From the NCBI GenBank assembly GCA_904846265.1, contig CAJHAA010000012.1:28962-92961 (forward strand): a DNA stretch of 64,000 nt, given 5' to 3'. The position numbers were made by a program, and so were the translations under genes. The notes beneath the pieces are model-generated. The model was not told the DNA's origin, searched no databases, and saw only the letters and a list, made by a program, of their open reading frames with translations. Source of the stretch: Psychrobacter immobilis (lineage in GTDB: Bacteria > Pseudomonadota > Gammaproteobacteria > Pseudomonadales > Moraxellaceae). Shown here piece after piece: positions 27,833-37,811 of the stretch (position 1 is its first letter; the number at the start of each line of letters is the position of its first letter).

Positions 27833-28095
27833 ATAATTATCTTAACGAATGGTTTGAATGATTGCAAGTATGATTTACAGATTGATACGTAGATTTAGAG
27901 AGTGGCATTATTGCTATTAAGTTTTAACCGCCTTTTCTACTGTATAAATGTGCTTTAAATAAGTATGCTTTAACGCTTAAGGGTGGGCGTAAAATGACGA
28001 TTTTTCAGCTATTTTAAGATGTGTGTTAAGATAGAGGGCTTTAAACATCCTAATATAGCATTATAGGCGTTCATTCACTTGAGGAGCGGTAATCC

Positions 28096-29754
28096 ATGAC
28101 CAATACCCAGCAACAATCAGCATTTATCGATGATAATCAGGCTCAGCTCAATAGCAAGCAGGATGGCGATCAAAATAAAAAAGTGCCGCATGTCTTAATG
28201 ATATTAGATGGTTTTGGGCATCGTGAAGACGATAAGGATAATGCGATTGCTGCCGCCAATATGCCAAATTTGGATAGGATTTATCAGCAATATCCGCATG
28301 GATTGATATCTGCTTCTGGAGAAGACGTTGGTTTGCCAGATGGGCAGTTTGGCAATTCAGAAGTTGGGCACATGAACTTGGGCGCGGGTCGCGTTCTGTA
28401 TCAAGATTCGACTCGTATCTCAAGTGAAGTGGCCAATCGTGAATTTTATAAAAACGAAGCCTTAGTCAAGGCGGTTAAAGCCGCGAACGAGTTGGGTGGT
28501 AACGTCCATATCATGGGTTTGCTGTCAGATGGTGGTGTACATTCGCATCAAGATCACATCGAAGCAATGTGCCACTCGGCGTTAGTGCACGGCGCTAAAA
28601 ATGTCTTTGTTCATTGTTTTTTAGACGGACGCGACACCCCACCTAAATCGGCGGATAAGTATATTAATCGTCTGCGGGATCATATCAATAAGCTTAATGC
28701 TCATTATGAAGGCGGCCGCGTACAGATTGCCAGTATCATTGGGCGCTATTATGCAATGGATCGTGACAATCGCTGGGATCGCGTCCAAAAAGCCTATGAG
28801 CTTATCACTGAAGGTAAAGCCGATCGTCTGTCTACGCGTGCAGATGGCGCAGTACAAGCTGCTTATAAGGCACGCGAGACCGATGAGTTTATTAATCCAA
28901 CGGTAGTGATTGGCCGTGATGAGGTGCCATATACCGTTGATGACAATGACGCGCTTATCTTTATGAACTTCCGTGCTGACCGTGCCCGTGAGCTGGCGCA
29001 AGCTTTTGTCTTGCCAGATCATGAGTTTTCAGGTTTTGCCCGCAATAAGCAGCCAAAACTTGCGGCATTTGTGATGCTGACCAAATATTCTGACGTTTTA
29101 GCAGACAATCCAAAAACTAGCGTTGCTTATTATCCCACGTCATTGACCAATACGCTTGGCGAATATTTGCAAGACAATGGTAAAACTCAGCTGCGTATCG
29201 CTGAAACTGAAAAATACGCACATGTGACGTTTTTCTTTAGCGGTGGTCGTGAAGAAGAGTATGAGGGTGAAACACGTATTCTCGTACCCTCTCCAGATGT
29301 GGCGACTTATGATCTGAAACCAGAGATGAGTGCGCCTGAAGTGACTGATAAATTAGTGGCTGCCATCGAATCAGGCAAATATGACGTGTTAATTGTCAAT
29401 TATGCCAATGGTGATATGGTCGGGCATACAGGGATTTTTGATGCGGCTGTAAAAGCAGTAGAGGCGCTAGATGTCTGTGTTGGCCGTATTGAGTCAGCGG
29501 TACGCGCTGCTGGCGGTGATATGCTTATCACAGCAGATCATGGCAACTGTGAGCAGATGCAAGATTACGAAAGCGGTCAAGTACATACTCAACATACCAC
29601 TGAACATGTGCCACTCATTTATGTGGGTGAGAAAAAGCTACAAGTACGTAGTCGTGGTAAGTTGAGCGATGTCGCACCGACTATTTTGGCGCTGATGGAT
29701 ATTGAGCAGCCTGCTGAAATGACGGGCGAAAGCTTACTGGTTCCAGCGTTGTAA
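28096..29754 (+). CDS. gpmI: 2,3-bisphosphoglycerate-independent phosphoglycerate mutase
   Basis: Mn-dependent glycolytic enzyme interconverting 3- and 2-phosphoglycerate. The 552-residue protein has the phosphatase-domain metal motif [19 protein letters not shown], the phospho-serine in [14 protein letters not shown] (Ser88), [10 protein letters not shown], and the C-terminal metal residues [12 protein letters not shown] and [11 protein letters not shown]...[14 protein letters not shown]. The first ~30 residues ([28 protein letters not shown]) are a polar extension of the kind seen on several proteins here. GAGGAG lies 9 bp before the start. Terminated by a hairpin downstream. Confidence 0.97.
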   Translation: MTNTQQQSAFIDDNQAQLNSKQDGDQNKKVPHVLMILDGFGHREDDKDNAIAAANMPNLDRIYQQYPHGLISASGEDVGLPDGQFGNSEVGHMNLGAGRVLYQDSTRISSEVANREFYKNEALVKAVKAANELGGNVHIMGLLSDGGVHSHQDHIEAMCHSALVHGAKNVFVHCFLDGRDTPPKSADKYINRLRDHINKLNAHYEGGRVQIASIIGRYYAMDRDNRWDRVQKAYELITEGKADRLSTRADGAVQAAYKARETDEFINPTVVIGRDEVPYTVDDNDALIFMNFRADRARELAQAFVLPDHEFSGFARNKQPKLAAFVMLTKYSDVLADNPKTSVAYYPTSLTNTLGEYLQDNGKTQLRIAETEKYAHVTFFFSGGREEEYEGETRILVPSPDVATYDLKPEMSAPEVTDKLVAAIESGKYDVLIVNYANGDMVGHTGIFDAAVKAVEALDVCVGRIESAVRAAGGDMLITADHGNCEQMQDYESGQVHTQHTTEHVPLIYVGEKKLQVRSRGKLSDVAPTILALMDIEQPAEMTGESLLVPAL

Positions 29755-29811
29755 GTCAGGCATTTAATACTATTGTATTGACAACTTACTAGCGTTGTTA
29801 GAAGTAATAGA

Positions 29812-29846
29812 AAGGGGAGAGATATTTATTGTCTCTCCTTTTTTTG
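29812..29846 (+). terminator. gpmI terminator
   Basis: Stem AAGGGGAGAGA / TCTCTCCTT with a short A/T-rich loop and T7. Confidence 0.85.
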
Positions 29847-30106
29847 ATCTGTTTTTTAAGAGATATTTGGCTGACTTTATTTATCTTTAAATGTTTGGAT
29901 AGTTAGAAAAATAAGGGCAAGCATGATATTTAGCCTGCTAAACAAACTTGACACCGCTACTCATCATTTGATGAAATCATATGAGTTGTCGTGAATGTTA
30001 CTTGCAATACTCTCCTAGTCTTAGACTGGCTCTTGATGCTATCTTATGAGATAAATATTCATCTATATATCTATAAAAATAATTCTATTATTAAACGAGT
30101 TCTCTT
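29847..30106. other. gpmI-ctpA intergenic region
   Basis: AT-rich spacer, 352 bp in total with the terminator region. It holds a -35-like TTGACA at 29948 and a loose inverted repeat (ACTCAT...ATGAGT, 29960-29986), but no gene or clear operator. Confidence 0.4.
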
Positions 30107-31609
30107 ATGCGTTCTATTTATTTTATGCGCTTACCAGTGACGAAGCGATTGGGCAAACAAGCAATGAAGGTATTCACTGCGCCGACTATTTTTAAACCTG
30201 CATTGATGATAGGTCTGCTTGGGCTCAGCACTGCTAGTATGTACGCACAAGCAGCGAGGTCACCAGCTAATGCGACCATCAATAATCCCACCGCCAGTCT
30301 ACAACTGATTAGCTTAAATGCTGATGAGATAGTCACAGAAGATGACACTAATAATTTATCAGATGTCGCTGATATGCTTGAGTCGGCCGACCAAGTTGAC
30401 GATTCGATAGACAGTGTCGCAGATGAGAGTGCCTTGACCGATGATACGAACGAGATCGATGTCAGTATTCCACCTGAGGTTGCGCAAGTATCATTGAATG
30501 CCATTTCTCCAGAAACGCTCAAGACGTTTGTTGCGGTAGTGGATTTGGTACGCCGTGAATATGTAGATGCGGTCAATGATGAAGAGCTGTTCAATAATGC
30601 GTTGAGTGGTATGTTGACTAAGCTAGATAGTCATGCTGAATTTTTAGATGCTGAGGCTTATGAAAACCTGCGTGCCTTTACCGAAGGTGATGTGGGCGAC
30701 GTCGGTATCAAAGTCAATTATCAGCCTACAGATGGCTATTGGGTGATTACAGAAGTTATTGATGCATCGCCTGCAGATAAAAACGGCATTGCGGTTGGCG
30801 ATTATTTACATCAAGTCGGTGATTTCAAACTTGATGAAGACAAAGAAAGTAACGATATCGAGCAACTTTTGACAGGGATTGCGGGGACGCAAGTAGATGT
30901 TGTCACCTCAAAAGCTGGTCGCCGCAAACATACCACGACCTTGCAGCGTAATAACAGCCACCCTCAAACGGTCGAGGCAAGTCTCATTGACGGTATCGCT
31001 GTTATCAAGTTACCTGCCTTTCAAAATAATAGCCGTGAAAAACTATTGGAAGACTTGATAGATCTAGACGCACCTATTACAGGTATCTTGCTAGATATGC
31101 GTGATAATCCAGGTGGGGTGCTAACGTCGGCGGTGAGTGTAGCCAGTTTGTTTATGAGCGACACTGATGTGGTACAAGTAAAGGGTCGTCAAAGTGATAC
31201 GCGTACGCTATCCACTCAAGGTCTGGCGATACTTGAGTCGTTGCCAGTGGTGGTGCTGCAAAATCGCTATTCTGCGTCAGCGGCAGAGGTGCTGGCCAGT
31301 AGCTTACAAGCACAAAAACGTGCCACAATCGTTGGTGAAATTAGCTATGGTAAAGGGTCTGTACAGTCGGTCATCCCACTGAATGATGAGCAGGCTGTCA
31401 AACTCACCGTCGCTAACTATATGACAGCGTCAGGCAATAAGATCGATGGAATCGGGGTAGAGCCTGATATGACCTTGTCAGGAAGTGAAAGTACATGGGA
31501 GCAGCAAGCGCTTGCTTTACTAAAAACAAAAGCACTTGATTCGGGTATTCGTTTTGTCCGAAAACCTGCCAAAGTTGATCAAGCGGTGGCAGGCAATAGG
31601 GTTCAGTAA
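30107..31609 (+). CDS. S41 family C-terminal processing peptidase
   Basis: Periplasmic serine protease of the CtpA/Prc family. The 500-residue protein has a signal sequence (about residues 30-50, ending SMYAQAA), an acidic Asp/Ser-rich spacer, the CTP N-terminal helical region (KTFVAVVDLVRREYVDAVNDEELFNNALSGMLTKLDSHAEFL), a PDZ domain (about residues 205-280) and the protease core with catalytic Ser in SASAAEVLASSL and Lys in SYGKGSVQSVIPL. It resembles the smaller CtpA forms rather than E. coli Prc. The start is uncertain: the ATG at 30107 lacks a clear ribosome-binding site and a Met at codon 20 is possible. Confidence 0.9.
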   Translation: MRSIYFMRLPVTKRLGKQAMKVFTAPTIFKPALMIGLLGLSTASMYAQAARSPANATINNPTASLQLISLNADEIVTEDDTNNLSDVADMLESADQVDDSIDSVADESALTDDTNEIDVSIPPEVAQVSLNAISPETLKTFVAVVDLVRREYVDAVNDEELFNNALSGMLTKLDSHAEFLDAEAYENLRAFTEGDVGDVGIKVNYQPTDGYWVITEVIDASPADKNGIAVGDYLHQVGDFKLDEDKESNDIEQLLTGIAGTQVDVVTSKAGRRKHTTTLQRNNSHPQTVEASLIDGIAVIKLPAFQNNSREKLLEDLIDLDAPITGILLDMRDNPGGVLTSAVSVASLFMSDTDVVQVKGRQSDTRTLSTQGLAILESLPVVVLQNRYSASAAEVLASSLQAQKRATIVGEISYGKGSVQSVIPLNDEQAVKLTVANYMTASGNKIDGIGVEPDMTLSGSESTWEQQALALLKTKALDSGIRFVRKPAKVDQAVAGNRVQ

Positions 31610-31684
31610 GGCTCACTTAAAGACAGGCTATCACGATGTATTAACGTTAAAATATCATTTGTCATTATTCAAAAATGGCGAATG

Positions 31685-33400
31685 CTATGGCTCAAATTGA
31701 TCCTCAGCTATCTCTAGTTTTTTCATGCGATAGCGTAACGAGCGAAAAGTGGTGCCTAATAGTTCAGCTGCTTGCGTTTTATTCCAAGCCGTTTGTTTTA
31801 GCGCGGTAATAATCAACTGTTTTTCTTGTTCTTGTAGGTAGTGTTCTAACCCTTGAGAGGGTAACTGACCATCCTCTAATTTGCTTAGAATTGCTTTTTC
31901 ATCACTTCCTTGCAGAATAGATCGATGGGTGACAGATTCTTCATGATTATGACGGGCCGTATGGTTTGGGTTTTCTGCATGATGGCTTTCTGAACGCTGT
32001 ATCATAGAAGGGTAGTGCTGAGCGTTAGTACGATAAGGGTGCAAGTTGGTCGTCACTTGCTTGACCTGTGGCGCTATTGTCTCATCCATAGATTGAATGA
32101 CTTTTTCTCTATTTTCTATCGATTGAGCGATCATTTGGTTGTTTGTTTGACGCTCAGAATGTTGAGTATTATTGACAACCGCTGGCTCACTCTTCTGATC
32201 TTGAGAGACTGCGCGGTGATGGGTTATATCAATATCAGGCAAACCCAAGTGGCTGATGTCAATGTGCGGTGTCTCTGCTAGGGTTACTGCACGTTCAAGG
32301 ACGTTACGCAGTTCACGAACATTGCCCGCAAAGTTATGATCTTGCAAACGTTCGCATGCCTCAACAGTGAGTATCGGTGGGTTCTCTAACTGCCATTCAT
32401 CAGCAATTAATGCTAAAAAGTGCTTGGCTAATACAGGGATATCATCACGACGTGCATTGAGCGTCGGCAGTTTTAACTCAATCACATTGATACGGTAGTA
32501 CAAATCTTGTCGAAACGCACCGTCTTGCACCAATTGGTTTAGATTTTTGTGGGTGGCGGACAAGATACGAATATCTACGGGAACCTCTTTGGTATCACCA
32601 ATGGCTCTCACCGTTTTTTCTTGAATGGCGCGCAGTAGTTTTACCTGCATGGCTAAAGGCAAGTCTGCCACTTCGTCTAAAAATAACGTGCCGCCATTGG
32701 CCTGTTGAAACAGCCCTTGCTTGTCAGCGACAGCTCCTGTAAAGCTGCCTTTTTTATGACCAAAGAACTCTGATTCCATCAGCTCTGATGGTATTGCTCC
32801 ACAGTTTACTGGTACAAAGCTACCATCACGGCGTGGGCTTAAATCATGAATCAATCGGGCAACCACTTCTTTACCAGTACCCGAAGCGCCTGACAAAAAT
32901 ACAGGTGCTTGTGAGCGTGCCAATTTTAAAATAGTATTTTTCAGTGGGTGCATCACAGCAGAATCACCAATGAGTCTACTGTCCAGCAGTTTTTGTTCGG
33001 GTGAGCATTCAGCTGTGGCTTTTGCTTCATTATCTTGATGAATAACTTTTAAAGCATTTTCCACCAGTTGACGTAGGCGCGGTAACTCAAGAGGTTTATT
33101 CACAAAGTCGAAAGCACCAAGTTTCAAGGCTTCAATGGCAAGATCCATACTGCCGTGAGCAGTAATCACGGCAATGGGCGTACTAGAGCTATTACTGATT
33201 TCTTTTACCAACTCTAGTCCTGACCCATCAGGCAGCTTTAAATCGGTCAGGCAAAAATCGTAATCATTGTCTTGCCAGTATGATCTTGCTTGTGACAGAG
33301 TATATGCTACATCACTTTTAATGCCCATTTTGGTCAAAGTAATTTGCATCAATCGGCACAGATCCACTTCGTCATCAACGACTAGCGCGGTTGTTGTCAT
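31685..33400 (-). CDS. pilR: Sigma-54-dependent response regulator PilR
   Basis: NtrC-type activator of type IV pilin transcription. The 571-residue protein has a receiver domain with phospho-acceptor Asp53 (CLTDLKLPDG), an AAA+ domain with Walker A GASGTGKE (171-178) and the sigma-54 contact loop GSFTGA (218-223; PilR proteins typically have Ser here), and a Fis-type helix-turn-helix (about 530-562: TAWNKTQAAELLGTTFRSLRYRMKKL), all PilR-like. Between AAA+ and HTH sits a ~105-residue His/Gln/Asn-rich linker (about 400-505), so the protein is roughly 125 residues longer than P. aeruginosa PilR. It follows pilS by 100 bp. Confidence 0.93.
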   Translation of the reverse strand: MTTTALVVDDEVDLCRLMQITLTKMGIKSDVAYTLSQARSYWQDNDYDFCLTDLKLPDGSGLELVKEISNSSSTPIAVITAHGSMDLAIEALKLGAFDFVNKPLELPRLRQLVENALKVIHQDNEAKATAECSPEQKLLDSRLIGDSAVMHPLKNTILKLARSQAPVFLSGASGTGKEVVARLIHDLSPRRDGSFVPVNCGAIPSELMESEFFGHKKGSFTGAVADKQGLFQQANGGTLFLDEVADLPLAMQVKLLRAIQEKTVRAIGDTKEVPVDIRILSATHKNLNQLVQDGAFRQDLYYRINVIELKLPTLNARRDDIPVLAKHFLALIADEWQLENPPILTVEACERLQDHNFAGNVRELRNVLERAVTLAETPHIDISHLGLPDIDITHHRAVSQDQKSEPAVVNNTQHSERQTNNQMIAQSIENREKVIQSMDETIAPQVKQVTTNLHPYRTNAQHYPSMIQRSESHHAENPNHTARHNHEESVTHRSILQGSDEKAILSKLEDGQLPSQGLEHYLQEQEKQLIITALKQTAWNKTQAAELLGTTFRSLRYRMKKLEIAEDQFEP

Positions 33401-33500
33401 ACATCATCTCATCGTATTCAATAGCTATAAAATGGTAAGAACCAAGAGGCCTTAATGGCAAAGTATTCCATATAATATTAATACTTGGTAACGTTAATAT

Positions 33501-35294
33501 TTATAAAATAGTGGTATTAACATTATGTTCAATTGTATTAATATGACTATCGGCGCCAATAGCAGGTGCTATCAAGCGAAAACAGGTTTTCTCATGTTCA
33601 GGAATATAAAGCAAGCGAGTTTGATTGGCCTCACAAAAAGCTTGTGATAAATACAGTCCTAAGCCTGTCCCTGCTTGGTCTGTAGTAAAAAATGGATTAA
33701 ATAAATGTTCTAAGTCTTTGGTGCTAACCCCACGACCAGCATCCAAGATATCAATTATAACATCGTTATCCGCACAATAAATCTCGATTTCCACATAGGC
33801 ATGAGGGTGGGCGTAGCTACTGTAGCGCAAGCCATTGTTAATTAAATTGATTAAGACTTGCTCTAGTTGATGCGTGTCGAATGATATGGTCGGTTGTGTT
33901 TTTACGTGTAGAAAAACATCGTGTCCTTGAAAGTAATTCTCTAAAAATGTTGGCATCCAGTCTGCCAATATAATCGCCTGCTGGTTTGCAGTTTGCTGGC
34001 GAGACAATTTTAGTACATCTTCGATAATGCGATTCACGCGTTTTGTTTGTGAAAATATCATTTGATAAAGCTCATGATTCGCTGCCATATCATCATTTGA
34101 GATAGTCGCCGTTATCGTATTATTTGCTGTATCGACTTCTAGATTGGCTTCTATAACATCTTCCATTAATAATTGGCTGGCTTGTGATATCGCTGCCAAA
34201 GGATTCCTTATTTCATGGGCGATGCTCGCCGTCAATTGCCCTAAAGAAGCCAGTTTTAATTGTTGGGCACTGGCTTGCTCGCGGCGTAAGTCCTCTAACA
34301 TTATCAGTTTGCTGTCATCCTTTAATGGAATGATTTGTACGCGCAGTTTACCAAATATGGAAGCGTTTGCGACTGCAGGCAAATCATAAATAAAGGTGCG
34401 TGATTGGCCTGCCGCTACTGACAAACAGGCTTTAAATAGCTGCGTATGTTGTTGACCAAGCTGCTGCTGAAAGTTAGATAAGAGTGCACTGCGAGTATTG
34501 TTCCTAGTATCTTTTGTATCAATAGAGGTGTTATGCAATGATGCGGAAGGGGTCGGCGAAAGGCTAAGTAATTGGTGAGCGGCAAGGTTTGCTAAAACGA
34601 TATGCTGTTTATCGATGACGATGACACCATTAACCATTTGCGTGATGACTTCTTGGTTGATGACGTTTAATCGTTCAACTTCTTTAGCGTGACTCGCTGC
34701 TACTTTTTCAAGTTGTACCAAACGCTGTGAGATGGACCAGCTTAAACCACCAACCGCCAAAAAGCTGGCTGACATGAGCAATGCGTCCCCTAAATTTGCT
34801 AAGCTCATGCTATTGGCTATGGCATAAAAGAATTGCTGATAAATGACAAAAATAATAGCGAGTAGGGTAATAATTAAGGCTTGTGATCCGTGTAGCAACA
34901 TAAAACTCGCTGCGACGACCACCATATATAGCATGGTCAACTGTAAATCAGGCGCACCCGCTGTATATAGTAATAAGCTTAATATAATGACGTCTAATAC
35001 TAAACCAAAGGCTAGCTGTCGCCGCATTTGCTGATTAACGACATAAAACAAGCCAAGTAAAATAAGGCTAAGCAGGAAATAAAAGCTGAGCGTTGTTTGT
35101 TGTAAAAAGCTTGGTAGAGAGAGGCTGTTGTCAGAGTGAGCGGTGATATACACCATCAGTAGAGAAAACAGACTAACAGCAAAGCGGTAACTGCTATAAA
35201 TAAGCCCCAACCTGCGCAATTGAGGTAGAGATAGCGTGTCATCACGATGCAAATAGTGAGTAACAGCAGAGACGATATTAGTAGCAGGCTTCAT
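33501..35294 (-). CDS. pilS: Sensor histidine kinase PilS
   Basis: Membrane sensor partner of PilR. The 597-residue protein has six hydrophobic segments in the first ~195 residues, a PAS-like region (about 210-340) and a HisKA domain with phospho-acceptor His360 (LTASIAHEIRNPLAAISQASQLL), then an HATPase_c domain with N box (LINLINNGLRYS), G1 DILDAGRGV and G2 GTGLGLYLSQA. The PAS region contains a Thr/Asn/Ser-rich insertion (SLSPTPSASLHNTSIDTKDTRNN). In Pseudomonas PilS senses pilin in the membrane; the same is inferred here. Pilin genes are not in the window. Confidence 0.92.
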   Translation of the reverse strand: MKPATNIVSAVTHYLHRDDTLSLPQLRRLGLIYSSYRFAVSLFSLLMVYITAHSDNSLSLPSFLQQTTLSFYFLLSLILLGLFYVVNQQMRRQLAFGLVLDVIILSLLLYTAGAPDLQLTMLYMVVVAASFMLLHGSQALIITLLAIIFVIYQQFFYAIANSMSLANLGDALLMSASFLAVGGLSWSISQRLVQLEKVAASHAKEVERLNVINQEVITQMVNGVIVIDKQHIVLANLAAHQLLSLSPTPSASLHNTSIDTKDTRNNTRSALLSNFQQQLGQQHTQLFKACLSVAAGQSRTFIYDLPAVANASIFGKLRVQIIPLKDDSKLIMLEDLRREQASAQQLKLASLGQLTASIAHEIRNPLAAISQASQLLMEDVIEANLEVDTANNTITATISNDDMAANHELYQMIFSQTKRVNRIIEDVLKLSRQQTANQQAIILADWMPTFLENYFQGHDVFLHVKTQPTISFDTHQLEQVLINLINNGLRYSSYAHPHAYVEIEIYCADNDVIIDILDAGRGVSTKDLEHLFNPFFTTDQAGTGLGLYLSQAFCEANQTRLLYIPEHEKTCFRLIAPAIGADSHINTIEHNVNTTIL

Positions 35295-35322
35295 AGATTG
35301 ACCGCAATAAGGGAACAGTTGC

Positions 35323-35484
35323 TAGGGTGTATCTTCATTTTAAAATAGAGATAAAATGAGATAAATTACAATCAAACAAGGAATATATCGTCATTAATAT
35401 CGGGATATTTGACGATACTTGATAAAATTTAGCCATTTTCAGACCATGTAGATGTCCATCAATTGAACTGAGGACACGCCCTAA
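35323..35484 (-). repeat. MITE-like element, copy B (between pilS and gacA)
   Basis: About 162 bp, inverse orientation relative to copy A (43401-43578) and recognisably homologous along its whole length. Left terminus TAGGGTGTATCTTCA (35323-35337), right terminus TGAGGACACGCCCTAA (35469-35484). It ends 4 bp beyond the gacA stop. Confidence 0.85.
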
Positions 35485-35488
35485 TGAG

Positions 35489-36124
35489 TTATGGCTGAAT
35501 TAGACCATGACGAATGGCCAGATGTGTTAACTTCACATCGCTATCAACCCCAACTTTTTCATAAATACGATAGCGGTAAGTGTTGATGGTTTTGACACTC
35601 ACAAATAGCTGATCGGCGATTTGCTGCGGGCTTTGACAGTTAACAACCATCATTGCCACCTGTTTTTCGCGATCACTCAGTAAGTCAAAAGGTGAGTTGG
35701 CATTATCTGACAGCAAAACATCAGCCAGTTGCTCAGCGACATCTTGGCTAAAATAACGACCACCTTGATAGATTTTTTTGACAGCGCGAATCATCTCATC
35801 GAGCGGCGTGCCCTTCGTAATATAGCCATTGACCCCCGCTTTAATAAGCATAGAAGGGTAAGGCTGCGCTGACATACTGCTGACGGCCAATATTTTGATA
35901 CCCATATCCAGCTGAATTAAGCGTTTGGTTGCTTCAAGCCCACCAATATTAGGCATATTGACATCAAGCAAAACCACATCAGGGCATAATTGTTTGGCCA
36001 ATTTGATGGCCATGTCACCGCTGTCCGCTTCGCCGATTACTTCGATATCGATACTATCTGACAACATGCGGCTAATACCCATTCTCACCAAATCATGATC
36101 ATCTACTACCAGTACTTTAATCAT
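35489..36124 (-). CDS. gacA: LuxR-family response regulator, GacA/UvrY type
   Basis: Global regulator that, when phosphorylated by a GacS/BarA kinase, typically activates small RNAs that titrate RsmA/CsrA. The 211-residue protein has a receiver domain (MIKVLVVDDHDLVRMGISRML, Asp54 in LLDVNMPNIGG, Lys in YITKGTPLDEMI) and a C-terminal LuxR HTH (LLSDREKQVAMMVV...IADQLFVSVKTINTYRYRIYEKVGV). Full-length identity pattern fits GacA/UvrY. Unlike in many Pseudomonas genomes, uvrC is not adjacent here; a MITE-like repeat lies directly downstream. Confidence 0.9.
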   Translation of the reverse strand: MIKVLVVDDHDLVRMGISRMLSDSIDIEVIGEADSGDMAIKLAKQLCPDVVLLDVNMPNIGGLEATKRLIQLDMGIKILAVSSMSAQPYPSMLIKAGVNGYITKGTPLDEMIRAVKKIYQGGRYFSQDVAEQLADVLLSDNANSPFDLLSDREKQVAMMVVNCQSPQQIADQLFVSVKTINTYRYRIYEKVGVDSDVKLTHLAIRHGLIQP

Positions 36125-36551
36125 AACGATACTCTTTGTTGTTTGTCAGAATGAAGGCTTTTATTGACGCTAAATGACAAAAAATAAAATCATTAGAGTC
36201 GTTTTTTTTAGTTTTTGGAAAAATAAAATATTGCTAATCTTTTAGATAGATACCATTGTTTAATATAACAAAAAACGAATAATTACAGTGTTCAAAGTTA
36301 AGATATATTGCTGCAATGTGAGTCAATGTTTCTGTAATATAAAGTGGTTGTAGTAAAATTTGAATTACACCAAAATAAATTATTAAATCAGCTTGATACA
36401 TTAAACTTAAATGCAAACCATGATACACTAAAAATACAAAAACTCTATACGAGTACTTATAAACCCATTCATAAACGCTACGTACGTTGTTGCTATTGGT
36501 TAGTATGTAACTGATTCTCTAATTAACAGCATCGTGACAGCAGGAGGCATA
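36125..36551. other. Divergent intergenic region gacA / PBP7-type gene
   Basis: 427 bp, strongly AT-rich. I see scattered -10-like hexamers (for example TGATACACT near 36421) and the ribosome-binding site GGAGG of the downstream gene at 36542, but no convincing gene, repeat or RNA. Confidence 0.4.
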
Positions 36552-37640
36552 ATGAAGCAACTACCATTAACCAAACAGCAATTAATCGCTGCTATGATTT
36601 CGTTGAGTTTGGGCAGTGTTGCACAAGCCGCACTTACTATTAATGGTAGCGCTGACACTAGCTCTAGTGCTCGCATGAGTTGGGGCGGTGCCGATAGTTT
36701 GTCTGAAGCACGCAATATTATGTACAAATCCAAAGGCTCAGCCATCAAGAAAGTTGATAGTGGCAATGGTACGACCAGTATCACCAACGCCAATAGCTTC
36801 GGTAGTAGTAATAACAGTTACAATAGCAGTAATAGCTACAATACAACGTATCGTGGCTCATTTGGTAGCAGTAACATGATACCGATCAGCACTGATTCGC
36901 GTAGTGTTGCGGTCATCGATGCTGAAACGGGCGAATCTATTTATGAAAAAGATGCTGACATTGCGCGCCCAATGGCCAGTATCTCTAAAGTGATGACGGC
37001 CATGGTCGTATTGGATGCTGGTCTCGATATGCGTGAAGAGCTCACACTCGATCCAGAAGATTTCGTTGGCCCTAAGCGTGCCAGCTCTAACCTCAAATCA
37101 GGCGATCGTTTGAATCGTGCTGAGATGTTGCTGATGGCACTGATGAAATCAGAAAATCCAGCAGCAAAGAGTTTAGCGCGTAATTATCCAGGTGGCTATA
37201 CTGCCTTTATACGTGCCATGAATCGCAAAGCGCAAGATCTGGGTATGACCACGGCGTTCTTTGGTGATCCAACGGGTCTTGATAAGCGCAACGTCGCTTC
37301 ATCAAATGACTTGGTTAAAATGGTTCGCGCGGCAGGTAACTATGACGTGATTCGCCGTTTCTCGACCACCAAGAGCTATGACTTTTATGTGTCTAACTAC
37401 TCAAGTGGTAACCGTACTTATAAAGCCAATAACACCAGTAGCTTGGTTCGTGCCGGTGATTATCCAATTGGTATCTCAAAAACAGGTTTCATCAATGAAG
37501 CTGGTCGTTGTGTAGTAATGGAAACGCGTGTGAATAACCGCCCAGCAATTATTGTCATCTTAGGAGCGAACAGCTCAGCCACACGTTGGGGTGATGCCAA
37601 AAATATTCTAAACAGTTTAGCGACACGCCGCACGGTATAA
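36552..37640 (+). CDS. D-alanyl-D-alanine endopeptidase/carboxypeptidase, PBP7 type (S11 family)
   Basis: Periplasmic serine peptidase acting on peptidoglycan cross-links. From the ATG behind GGAGG (36542) the protein has 362 residues: signal peptide (KQLPLTKQQLIAAMISLSLGSVAQA), a Ser/Asn-rich spacer (SNNSYNSSNSYNTT), then the S11 catalytic motifs S133-I-S-K136 (MASISKVMTAMVVLDAG), a SEN triad (LMKSENPAAKSLARNYPGG) and KTG (GISKTGFINEAGRC). The GYTAFIRAMNRKAQDLGM segment matches PbpG. An in-frame GTG at 36534 adds six residues and is less likely. Strong terminator downstream. Confidence 0.91.
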   Translation: MKQLPLTKQQLIAAMISLSLGSVAQAALTINGSADTSSSARMSWGGADSLSEARNIMYKSKGSAIKKVDSGNGTTSITNANSFGSSNNSYNSSNSYNTTYRGSFGSSNMIPISTDSRSVAVIDAETGESIYEKDADIARPMASISKVMTAMVVLDAGLDMREELTLDPEDFVGPKRASSNLKSGDRLNRAEMLLMALMKSENPAAKSLARNYPGGYTAFIRAMNRKAQDLGMTTAFFGDPTGLDKRNVASSNDLVKMVRAAGNYDVIRRFSTTKSYDFYVSNYSSGNRTYKANNTSSLVRAGDYPIGISKTGFINEAGRCVVMETRVNNRPAIIVILGANSSATRWGDAKNILNSLATRRTV

Positions 37641-37661
37641 CTTTACTGTTTTAGCATTTAT

Positions 37662-37694
37662 AAAAAGGCTGTTATTCGATATAACAGCCTTTTT
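37662..37694 (+). terminator. Terminator of the PBP7-type gene
   Basis: A 14-bp stem AAAAAGGCTGTTAT (37662-37675) / ATAACAGCCTTTTT (37681-37694) with a 5-nt loop. Confidence 0.88.
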
Positions 37695-37707
37695 ATTGTG
37701 TTGAATT

Positions 37708-37802
37708 TAAGGTGTGTCTTCAATTTAACCAATGGACTTCTAAATGGGCTAAAAAATTATCTCATTTTTATCTCCATTTTTAAAATGAGGACACACTCTA
37801 GG
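37708..37802 (+). repeat. MITE-like element, copy C (upstream of thiE)
   Basis: A ~93-bp internally deleted copy, same orientation as copy A: left end AAGGTGTGTCTTCAATT, right end TGAGGACACACTCTAG (37786-37801). The inner segments CTAAATGGGCTAA and ATCTCATTTTTATCTCC match copy A. The right terminus provides the AGGA used as ribosome-binding site of thiE. Confidence 0.85.
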
Positions 37803-37811
37803 AAAAATAAC

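Noticed and set aside
36534..36551. GTG start for the PBP7-type gene
   Set aside because: The six extra codons overlap the GGAGG ribosome-binding site that fits the ATG at 36552.
37698..37811. N-terminal extension of thiE through the repeat element
   Set aside because: The first 38 residues are encoded by MITE copy C and do not match ThiE; a ribosome-binding site supports ATG 37812.
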